Shown here in pieces: positions 1 to 5,946 of a stretch of 14,093 bases of DNA; the stretch's first letter is position 1; each line of letters starts with the position of its first letter. The translations under genes were made by a program, and so were the position numbers. This stretch comes from Candidatus Poseidoniaceae archaeon (GTDB taxonomy: Archaea > Thermoplasmatota > Poseidoniia > Poseidoniales > Poseidoniaceae). Under the pieces are notes generated by a model, which was not told the origin of the DNA, ran no database searches, and was given only the letters and a program-made list of their open reading frames with translations. The stretch is taken from positions 1 through 14,093 of the forward strand of contig JAKUNX010000036.1 in assembly GCA_022451835.1 (NCBI GenBank). The letters run 5' to 3'.

Positions 1-2
1 CA

Positions 3-122
3 CTTAACATTGACTATGACAATTTCAAGAATAGTATTGAGGAAAAGAACTTCCAAGAACATTGTCTTGAGGTTTGGGCAACCATGCGCCGATATGGCTT
101 AAATTGGGGGAGTTTTGAATGA
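3..122 (+). CDS. 3' end of an unidentified protein (partial, start outside window)
   Basis: An open frame runs from the window edge to a TGA at 120-122 and gives the last 39 residues of a protein, beginning LNIDYDNF and ending LNWGSFE. The tail is rich in charged and aromatic residues and looks like a soluble, helical C-terminus, with no membrane segment or metal motif. Its stop overlaps the ATG of the next gene in an ATGA quadruplet (119-122), which strongly suggests translational coupling with the phosphatase downstream. The overlap is the main reason to accept this frame as a real gene. I do not recognise the family from this tail. Its identity would help to explain what the two following phosphatases act on. 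Confidence 0.7.
   Translation, partial: LNIDYDNFKNSIEEKNFQEHCLEVWATMRRYGLNWGSFE
106..112 (+). promoter_or_regulatory. Ribosome binding site of the CDKN3-like phosphatase
   Basis: GGGGGAG lies 6 bases before the ATG at 119 and inside the upstream coding frame. It supports the ATG at 119, and not a later Met, as the start, and fits initiation by coupled translation at the ATGA overlap. Confidence 0.55.
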
Positions 123-742
123 GCAGAAATTATCGTAATAGTCGTTCTCATAAACTGAAAATAACCTGGATACCGATATGGTATGACAAGAAGACTGCAG
201 GCCATATTGGGATGACATTTTGCCCTGGCAAGGTTCAACCATGGTCAATGACTGGTGGCTGGCATAGAGATCTTGATTTGGACATAAGAGAATTGAAGAA
301 AGCAAATGTTGGTCATGTAATTTCTCTGATCACTAAGCATGAAATGGAAGAGTTAAGAGTCAAAAATTTGGGTAAAAAACTACAATCCAATCGTATAGAA
401 TGGTACCATGCACCAACTCCAGATGAAGAAGTCCCTGACAATATGTGGTTTGTCAGGTCATTATCGATAATAAAACAGGTCATGCCAAATTTCTACTCAG
501 GTAAACGGGTCGTAGTGCATTGCAAAGGTGGAATAAGTCGAGCAGGTGTCTTCACTTGTATCGTAATATGGTTGTTGTCAAGATTTGACATGACGAGCGC
601 AATTTCAATGGTAAGAGAAATGCGTGACCCTCGCGGCATAAATGAAGGACAAGAGCAGTTTTTACTTGACTACGAGAAAAATTGGCAGACTTGGATTCAA
701 AATAATACCGTAGCTGATGAATGGTTGGAGGAGATGGCATGA
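119..742 (+). CDS. CDKN3-like dual-specificity / tyrosine phosphatase
   Basis: A 207-residue Cys-based protein phosphatase. The signature loop VHCKGGISRAG carries the nucleophile C135 and phosphate-binding R141 (the C-x5-R motif of the PTP superfamily). D102 in HAPTPDEE sits where the general acid loop of CDKN3/KAP-type phosphatases is found. The N-terminal half (GMTFCPGK near 31-38, then GGWHRDLDLDI near 46-56 and VISLITKHEME near 67-76) matches the pattern of the CDKN3 domain family. The residue after R141 is Ala where classical dual-specificity enzymes have Ser or Thr. There is no signal peptide or membrane span, so it is cytoplasmic. Its start overlaps the previous stop and its own stop overlaps the next start, so it lies in the middle of an operon and next to a metal-dependent phosphatase. 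The enzyme class is secure; the substrate (phosphoprotein, RNA end or small molecule) is unknown. Confidence 0.88.
   Translation: MSRNYRNSRSHKLKITWIPIWYDKKTAGHIGMTFCPGKVQPWSMTGGWHRDLDLDIRELKKANVGHVISLITKHEMEELRVKNLGKKLQSNRIEWYHAPTPDEEVPDNMWFVRSLSIIKQVMPNFYSGKRVVVHCKGGISRAGVFTCIVIWLLSRFDMTSAISMVREMRDPRGINEGQEQFLLDYEKNWQTWIQNNTVADEWLEEMA
727..733 (+). promoter_or_regulatory. Ribosome binding site deciding the metallophosphatase start
   Basis: GGAGGAG ends 5 bases before the ATG at 739. An in-frame ATG also exists at 721, but the strong site and the ATGA overlap with the previous stop favour 739. Confidence 0.7.
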
Positions 743-1575
743 GAGATATAGAATTAGAAATGAAATTACAGAAATCATTGAATGAAGGCAACAATGTTTG
801 GGTCATTGGCGATGTTCATGGGTTCAATCTGACACTAAGGGAACTTGTTGCAAAACTTGAAATCAACACCGGCGATTATGTCGTGTTACTTGGTGATTTG
901 ATTGACCGTGGACCTAATTCATATGATGTAATTCAATTTGTCAAAAACTCATCAAACATGGTTACTGTAAAGGGTAACCATGAGAAAATGATGGCGAAAG
1001 TATTCTCAGTTTCTCGTCTTGAAAAACCAGACTTACGCATTTCAACATGGTTCTACAATGGAGGTTTAGCAACTGCAACATCTTACATTAATGCGTATAC
1101 CGATTCAAGCGGTAACGAGAATACACAAGAACTCCATCAAGCAATTGAGCGAGATAAATTGTGGATTAAACAATTACCGAGTCAAATTGTGTTAGATGAT
1201 TGGCGACTAGTCCATGCAGGATATGATCCAAACGTGGATTTAGATTGTCATACAGACAGTGAATTGTTACACGTTAGGAAACCTTTCCATCGAGTAAAAG
1301 AGCCAATAGACATACATCGAACAATACTTTTTGGTCACTCAATTACCATAACTTTACCTGGATTGAGTAAAGAAAATTGGGGAGAAGTATGGTATTCATC
1401 ACTTAAATTGGAAGATGGTAGACCTTCTGCAATAGGTCTTGACACCTGCGTGTTTCATACTACAGACAGTCCAGCTATGCTGACAGCTTACAATTTACAA
1501 GATGGTAGGGTTATACAGCAGGCAAGAGTTGAGCCATGGAATAAGCGAGCAATAAACCAAGCAAACAATGTATAG
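739..1575 (+). CDS. PPP-family metallophosphatase (Ser/Thr phosphatase or ApaH-like)
   Basis: A 278-residue calcineurin-like phosphoesterase of the PPP family. The metal-binding motifs occur in the expected order: GDVHG (D25, H27), GDLIDRGPNS (D53, R57), GNHE (N80, H81), then H159 in LVHAGYD and H200 in LFGHS. These supply ligands for the two-metal centre that hydrolyses phosphate esters. GDLIDRGPNS is typical of PrpA/lambda-type protein phosphatases and of ApaH diadenosine tetraphosphatases, and the two cannot be told apart by eye. The start at 739 is preferred to 721 because it forms an ATGA overlap with the previous gene and follows a strong GGAGGAG. It is cytoplasmic, with no membrane segment. 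Its coupling to a Cys-based phosphatase suggests that the two enzymes work on one signalling or repair pathway. That link is inferred from position only. Confidence 0.88.
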   Translation: MRDIELEMKLQKSLNEGNNVWVIGDVHGFNLTLRELVAKLEINTGDYVVLLGDLIDRGPNSYDVIQFVKNSSNMVTVKGNHEKMMAKVFSVSRLEKPDLRISTWFYNGGLATATSYINAYTDSSGNENTQELHQAIERDKLWIKQLPSQIVLDDWRLVHAGYDPNVDLDCHTDSELLHVRKPFHRVKEPIDIHRTILFGHSITITLPGLSKENWGEVWYSSLKLEDGRPSAIGLDTCVFHTTDSPAMLTAYNLQDGRVIQQARVEPWNKRAINQANNV

Positions 1576-1580
1576 GAGGA
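1574..1580 (+). promoter_or_regulatory. Strong ribosome binding site for the 91-residue protein
   Basis: AGGAGGA overlaps the TAG of the metallophosphatase and ends 6 bases before the ATG at 1587. This near-perfect site is good evidence that the small downstream frame is translated. Confidence 0.75.
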
Positions 1581-1586
1581 AAAAAT

Positions 1587-1862
1587 ATGGGATTTTTTGA
1601 AGAAATAGGAAAAGAAAAGCAAGCAAAATATCAGGACAGAATACTCAGTTGGAATAACTCAGTAATGGATTTTGAGGAAGGACGATTTTCTGCAAGAGGT
1701 ACTGTAGAAATTACCGCAGACGACTGGGGTGTGAAGATCATTTTTACCTCCGAATCCTTTGATAATCCAGTCAGGTTATCAGGTGTTTGGTCCATTTTAT
1801 CTGTCGGAGAACGTAGTATTAGTTCAGCGTATACCAATTGGTATCTTTGCTTAATTGATTAG
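1587..1862 (+). CDS. Small protein of unknown function, last gene of the phosphatase operon
   Basis: A 91-residue protein I do not recognise. Residues 1-27 form a charged, probably helical start (MGFFEEIGKEKQAKYQDR). Residues from about 32 on alternate in a way that suggests beta strands (FSARGTVEIT, WGVKIIFTSE, VRLSGVWSIL), ending with a hydrophobic, aromatic strand (TNWYLCLID). There is no signal peptide, metal-binding cluster or membrane span. It starts 11 bases after the stop of the metallophosphatase behind a very strong ribosome binding site, and an oligo-T tract follows it, so it is the last gene of the operon. It could be a binding partner or regulator of the phosphatases, but only position supports that. 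Confidence 0.7.
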   Translation: MGFFEEIGKEKQAKYQDRILSWNNSVMDFEEGRFSARGTVEITADDWGVKIIFTSESFDNPVRLSGVWSILSVGERSISSAYTNWYLCLID

Positions 1863-1878
1863 AACATAATAATACAAC

Positions 1879-1886
1879 TTTTTTTT
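1879..1886 (+). terminator. Oligo-T tract, probable archaeal terminator
   Basis: Eight consecutive T residues, followed by another T-rich stretch (GTTCTTTC), lie 17 bases after the stop of the 91-residue protein. Archaeal RNA polymerase commonly terminates at such tracts without a hairpin, and I see no good stem before it. It separates the phosphatase operon from the PRC-barrel gene. Confidence 0.5.
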
Positions 1887-1902
1887 GTTCTTTCAAGGTG
1901 TT

Positions 1903-1910
1903 CTTTATCT
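1903..1910 (+). promoter_or_regulatory. Possible TATA box for the PRC-barrel / tRNase Z operon
   Basis: CTTTATCT lies just after the oligo-T tract and about 33-40 bases before the ATG at 1943. Archaeal start sites usually fall about 25 bases after the TATA box, which would give a short leader of roughly 10-15 bases. Inferred from position and composition only. Confidence 0.35.
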
Positions 1911-1942
1911 TGTGGTGACTGTAGGGCAACACAGGTCACATC

Positions 1943-2200
1943 ATGACACAAGGCGAAGATAACGTTTCTCGAATAGCAGGTATGGATGTATACTTGCCAA
2001 CAGGCCAGAAACTAGGCGTTGTATATGATATAGTGATTGATACTGATGGGATTAGATGTACGCATTTATTTGTTAGAGAAACTGACCATGAGTTAGTTGA
2101 AGGAGGAATAAATGTCGCAATTCCTTGGCGCTGGGTTCGTGGAATTAATGATATTGTCCTACTGAGGTGGTTTCCACCAACTCCAATTCCAATGAATTAA
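1943..2200 (+). CDS. Stand-alone PRC-barrel domain protein
   Basis: An 85-residue protein made almost entirely of one PRC-barrel. The family pattern is clear: SRIAGMDVYLPTGQKLG (9-25), YDIVIDTDG (28-36), then IPWRWVRGINDIVLL (60-74), the usual closing strand pair. PRC-barrels are small beta-barrel binding modules known from photosynthetic reaction centre H subunits and from the ribosome-maturation factor RimM. Short stand-alone versions are common in Euryarchaeota, where their role is mostly unknown. It is followed 13 bases later by tRNase Z, with TGAGGT between them, so the two are probably co-transcribed, which may hint at a link to RNA processing. A weak AGGT at 1933-1936 precedes the ATG. 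The domain call is secure and the function is not. Confidence 0.88.
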   Translation: MTQGEDNVSRIAGMDVYLPTGQKLGVVYDIVIDTDGIRCTHLFVRETDHELVEGGINVAIPWRWVRGINDIVLLRWFPPTPIPMN

Positions 2201-2213
2201 TGAGGTTCAATTT

Positions 2214-3338
2214 ATGAGCATCGAAGTGCATATTTTGGGGACCTCTTCGGCACGTCCAACAAGTATTCGACAAGTTAGCGGCAGTTTGATATCTTGCCAA
2301 GATGGTATCGCGATAGTGGATGCTGGAGAAGGATTTCAATCGCGTTTCGCAATTCAAAGAAAGCGTATGAAAACCTATGAAACATACCACTTGAAATCAA
2401 GCAAAGTTAGCGTTTTGTGTTTAACACATGGTCACCTTGATCACACCTGGGGAGTATTGCCATGGTTGCAATCACTATCATTAGACAATCGTAATCAATC
2501 ACTATTAGTAATCGGCCCAACTACCGTTGAAGTAATCGATGCTTTGCTTGAAAAAAGACCTCTACCCAATGAAACACCTCAATCAGATTTAGCAGTTCAA
2601 TTCCAATTTTGGCATCAACTTGGCGGGATATCAAGTAACCTTGGGTATCCTGTAAAGTGGGTATTAGGTGCGATAAATGAAGATCGCTGGATTGAATTTA
2701 CTGATATTGGTGAGGTAATTGAGTTGTCAGAGATGCCCCAACCGGAAGGTTGGCGACATAATAGAATTGAAGCACTACCTACTATTCACACAATTCCATC
2801 TTGTGCTTGGAGACTTTCTACAGCAAGGAAAAAAGGCAAATTCAATCGTATAAGAGCGATAGAACTTGGGCTGAGTGAAGATGAAACAGCCACTCTTGCT
2901 GCCGGCAAAGATCTACAGCATAATGGGGAATTATTGCTAAGTAAGGATTTCCGAGGTAGTGAAATCGAATCACTTTCTATCGTAATTTCAGGCGATACAT
3001 CTGAGATGGCGCCAGGGATTACATCATTGAATGGATGCGATTTGTTAGTTCATGAAGCAACGTTCCTTGATGATTTTAGTCAACATGCAGATGATTACCT
3101 CCATAGTACCGCATCGGGGGCAGCCCGCACCGCTATTGCTTGTGGAGCTAAACATTTGGTTTTGACACATTATGGTGCGAGAATAAAACAAACAGATGAA
3201 TCATTGAGTGAAGCAAAATCAGTGCTGGCAGAGTCAAAAACTACTCTAAGTGCTGCGCGTGATGGTGATCGAATATTAATCGAGAATCCCAATGAAATAA
3301 CTCATCTTTATTGGCGTAATGATGGTTGGAATCGTTGA
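2214..3338 (+). CDS. rnz: Ribonuclease Z (tRNA 3'-processing endonuclease)
   Basis: A 374-residue metallo-beta-lactamase-fold nuclease of the tRNase Z / ELAC family, which cuts the 3' trailer from precursor tRNA so that CCA can be present or added. The family landmarks are in order: GTSSARPTSIRQVSG (9-23), VDAGEGFQ (35-42), the zinc motif THGHLDH (H72, H74, D76, H77), the middle segment IHTIPSCAWR with H192, then GKFNRIRAIELGL (208-220), SGDT with D261, DLLVHEATF with H280, HSTASGAA with H297, and LTHYGAR with H319. Bacterial and archaeal short-form enzymes are usually about 300-320 residues; here extra sequence lies between about 115 and 185 and at the C-terminus. GAGGT at 2202-2206 is 7 bases before the ATG. 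Its last bases overlap the longest reading of the next gene. It may be a divergent MBL-fold hydrolase of the same superfamily, but the RNase Z pattern is strong. Confidence 0.88.
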   Translation: MSIEVHILGTSSARPTSIRQVSGSLISCQDGIAIVDAGEGFQSRFAIQRKRMKTYETYHLKSSKVSVLCLTHGHLDHTWGVLPWLQSLSLDNRNQSLLVIGPTTVEVIDALLEKRPLPNETPQSDLAVQFQFWHQLGGISSNLGYPVKWVLGAINEDRWIEFTDIGEVIELSEMPQPEGWRHNRIEALPTIHTIPSCAWRLSTARKKGKFNRIRAIELGLSEDETATLAAGKDLQHNGELLLSKDFRGSEIESLSIVISGDTSEMAPGITSLNGCDLLVHEATFLDDFSQHADDYLHSTASGAARTAIACGAKHLVLTHYGARIKQTDESLSEAKSVLAESKTTLSAARDGDRILIENPNEITHLYWRNDGWNR

Positions 3339-5874
3339 TTCATCAAAGCGTTCATTTGAAGTGTATGGCACACTACAGCGAGTTATGCGTTGTACAGCAT
3401 TAGCCGCATTCTTGGTCTTGCTGTTATTGATGCCAGCAGTATCTTCTCAAACCTCTGGAAGAGATGCGCCAAATTGTTTAGAGCGCGATATTGACCAATT
3501 ACTTAACTCGATATCAGTAGATAGTGGAGTATGTGTTAAAGTTGACTTAGGTACACTACAGCCTGGTGATGTTTACGATGTTAGTGTTTCAATTATCAAC
3601 GATGAAATTGATTTGTTATTCTTTGACCAAAATCAGATTTTAACCTATGATGCAGGCCAATCTTATCGTTCACAATACAATCAAATAATTTCAACTGAAA
3701 GCGCTCTAGGTGGCTATGATTTTCATTGGAAGACTCCATCTTCATTAAACCCAAAGACATGGTACATGGTGTTAGATAATTTAGCGCATGATGGGGACAA
3801 TGGTCAAGGCGATCAAGGTGGCTTAACCAGTCAAGTTGGAGTGACATTTTCAAAGATTGAAGAGTCATACTGGACTCCATTTCATGATGTCATCGCAGTT
3901 GATGCTAATGATTTCACTACATTACTTTCGGGTGATGCGCTGAAATTAGATGCTGGCACTACCGTGGTAGTAACTGCTTGGGCACTTGAAGGTGAGGCAG
4001 ATATTTACTTACAAACCCGAGCAATGCATGATTTGTATGTCTCCGGCGAGGTTGGACAACTTTTTATTCAAGATTTAGATTTACAATCTGTCATCGATTC
4101 AGATTCAGATTCTTGGACAGTTCCACAGGAATTAGATGGAGAGGAGTTGCTGGTAATTGTAGATAATACAGATTCACCAGTGGGAGGCGGAATAGGCGAT
4201 TCGGACATTAGAATAAGTGTTAGAGTTGAATTAGCCCCAGTAATTAACCCTATCATCAATGCCATCAATAACGGCTCGACAACCATTGGTCAAACCCTGT
4301 CACTTGACGCCAATGACTCACCAAATAAAATAGGCCAAATTAGTACTCTCTCATGGGATTTTGATGATTCTATCGATGTTGACCAAGACGGAATTTTCAC
4401 AAATGATAATGAAGCCCAAGGTTTCGAAGCTGAAGCCCTTTGGACAACTATTGGAACAAAGATAGTTACACTCACTACAACATCGCCTAATTCACAAATC
4501 TCCATAACTAACTATTCGATAGAAGTAAGCGACATAGTTGCGCCCAATCCAGTGATTAGTAGTAGTGCAGAGTTGTTTACTGGTGGCTGGAAAACAAGCA
4601 TAAATCAAGAGACGGCGTTTAGTTGCAGTTCGAGTACTGATGATGATATAATTGCCAGTTGTCTATGGGAGTGGGGTTCTGTATTTTCTGATACTAATAG
4701 TTCAACGTCGATAACATGGCCGAATATCGGTACTTATCAAGTCAATTTGACCGTAGTAGATAATTCAGGAAATTCTGCTACAACTACGGCAATAGTTGTG
4801 GTTGATGACTCCTCGATACCTTCACTGAATCAACAATCAATCGAGCAACTTCCATCTTCAACAATCGAGGGAGAATCATTAACCTTGAGTATCGATGCAA
4901 TAGATGCTTATGACCAATCATACCAGTTAGTTTACCATTGGGACTTGAATCCGAGTTCGGATAGTGATGCTAATGGTGACCCTACAGACGATCCTGATTA
5001 CATCGGTTCTTCTGTAGATGTTGAATTTGACCAAGGTGGTAGAAAAGACATTGTTGTAACTGTGTTTGACCAATCAGGAAATTCTGATTCACACGCATTT
5101 TCAATTAATGTAGACAATGCTGCTGAACCTACAAGTGCTGTTGGTTTAGTAATGGTAGCAATGTTTGTCGGAGTAATAACAATTTCAGTTGCAATGATTG
5201 GATTTAGAAGATGGCAGGCCGGGATAGCAGTGCAATTATTACAGGGCAGGGGTCTTTCTGAAGCTGAAGCAAAACAGCATATTGCGATGGTAAAGCAAAG
5301 AACAAAGATACCAATCTTTGCTGATGCATCAGTTATTGCAGGGCTCGATTCAGGTCAACAAATTGTAACTAGCGAACAAAAATCACAACAACGTCAAGAT
5401 GCAGAATATCAGTCTATTTACGGCAATTCCAGCAATCAATCTCAAGCATCAGAATCATTTGCTCCACCGACCAATATGTATGCGCCTTCAGGGTTTGCAC
5501 CAACACAAAGTCAGTATGGAATGGGGACGCAATCTGCTGCTGCAGATGCTATGGCTATGTTTGCTGAAGAGGAAAATGAAGAAATCATTGAGACTAATAA
5601 GCAAGAAGGCGTAATTGAGAAAGTTACCAAAGTGATTAGTGGCGGTATTGAATTACCTCATCAGGTAAAGTCACAAATCGAGGTCAATGATATGGAAGAA
5701 GATCAGCATTTATCAGTAGAATCAACAGAGGATTTTTCTACAGAGAATCAAAATGTTCAACAGGTTTCTTGTCCTCTTTGTTCAAGCAATTTTAAAATTG
5801 AAATTCCTGATGTTGATGAAGCAATTGTTGAATGTCCAACTTGCAACCAAGATTTCATGTTAAGATTTGACTAA
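3319..5874 (+). CDS. Type I membrane protein: PKD-like repeats, one membrane span, cytoplasmic zinc ribbon
   Basis: An 851-residue surface protein. A hydrophobic signal peptide covers about 24-44 (TALAAFLVLLLLMPA). An outer beta domain follows (about 50-305, with C53 and C72 possibly bonded), then three PKD-like units centred on LSWDFDD (W346), CLWEWG (with C436 and C448) and HWDLN (W541). Asp-rich loops near 351-360 and 547-558 look calcium-binding. One membrane span lies near 606-628 and ends in FRRWQ. The cytoplasmic tail contains the helical motif LLQGRGLSEAEAKQH, a Gln/Ser-rich linker, an acidic stretch, and a C-terminal zinc ribbon with C818-x2-C821 and C839-x2-C842. The start is uncertain: the ATG at 3319 overlaps the tRNase Z, while Met23 (3385) gives a tidier signal peptide; neither has a clear ribosome site. 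PKD modules suggest binding to polymer or other proteins outside, and the ribbon suggests an intracellular contact or signal. The function is unknown. Confidence 0.82.
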   Translation: MMVGIVDSSKRSFEVYGTLQRVMRCTALAAFLVLLLLMPAVSSQTSGRDAPNCLERDIDQLLNSISVDSGVCVKVDLGTLQPGDVYDVSVSIINDEIDLLFFDQNQILTYDAGQSYRSQYNQIISTESALGGYDFHWKTPSSLNPKTWYMVLDNLAHDGDNGQGDQGGLTSQVGVTFSKIEESYWTPFHDVIAVDANDFTTLLSGDALKLDAGTTVVVTAWALEGEADIYLQTRAMHDLYVSGEVGQLFIQDLDLQSVIDSDSDSWTVPQELDGEELLVIVDNTDSPVGGGIGDSDIRISVRVELAPVINPIINAINNGSTTIGQTLSLDANDSPNKIGQISTLSWDFDDSIDVDQDGIFTNDNEAQGFEAEALWTTIGTKIVTLTTTSPNSQISITNYSIEVSDIVAPNPVISSSAELFTGGWKTSINQETAFSCSSSTDDDIIASCLWEWGSVFSDTNSSTSITWPNIGTYQVNLTVVDNSGNSATTTAIVVVDDSSIPSLNQQSIEQLPSSTIEGESLTLSIDAIDAYDQSYQLVYHWDLNPSSDSDANGDPTDDPDYIGSSVDVEFDQGGRKDIVVTVFDQSGNSDSHAFSINVDNAAEPTSAVGLVMVAMFVGVITISVAMIGFRRWQAGIAVQLLQGRGLSEAEAKQHIAMVKQRTKIPIFADASVIAGLDSGQQIVTSEQKSQQRQDAEYQSIYGNSSNQSQASESFAPPTNMYAPSGFAPTQSQYGMGTQSAAADAMAMFAEEENEEIIETNKQEGVIEKVTKVISGGIELPHQVKSQIEVNDMEEDQHLSVESTEDFSTENQNVQQVSCPLCSSNFKIEIPDVDEAIVECPTCNQDFMLRFD

Positions 5875-5902
5875 ACCGTCTATTGTTTGGGTCTTTAATG
5901 CA

Positions 5903-5910
5903 CTTATAGG
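5903..5910 (+). promoter_or_regulatory. Probable TATA box of the giant secreted protein gene
   Basis: CTTATAGG lies 37-44 bases before the ATG at 5947, in a 72-base gap. This would place transcription start near 5930-5936 and leave a very short leader, as is common in archaea. Confidence 0.5.
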
Positions 5911-5923
5911 CGATAGTTTATCG
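5911..5923 (+). repeat. Perfect inverted repeat next to the TATA box (possible operator)
   Basis: CGATA-GTT-TATCG is a perfect 5-bp palindrome with a 3-base spacer. It sits directly after the TATA-like box and before the inferred transcription start, where archaeal repressors often bind. The arms are short, so chance is possible. Confidence 0.4.
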
Positions 5924-5946
5924 TAGTTTGAAGATGACCAAATGAT

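Noticed and set aside
721..738. Earlier in-frame ATG at 721 for the metallophosphatase
   Set aside because: The ATG at 739 has a strong GGAGGAG at the right distance and forms an ATGA overlap matching the previous junction; the ATG at 721 has neither.
1915..1939. GTGAC...GTCAC inverted pair upstream of the PRC-barrel gene
   Set aside because: The arms are 5 bp with a 15-base spacer and not aligned with a convincing promoter element, so this is too weak to call an operator.
2166..2178. Perfect inverted repeat GGTGG-TTT-CCACC
   Set aside because: It lies inside the PRC-barrel coding region, where the Pro and Trp codons explain the sequence, and no T-tract follows; a 5-bp stem is expected by chance.
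4096..4113. Three tandem GATTCA-like hexamers
   Set aside because: They encode a short Asp-Ser run in an acidic loop of the PKD protein; three units are too few to call a repeat array.
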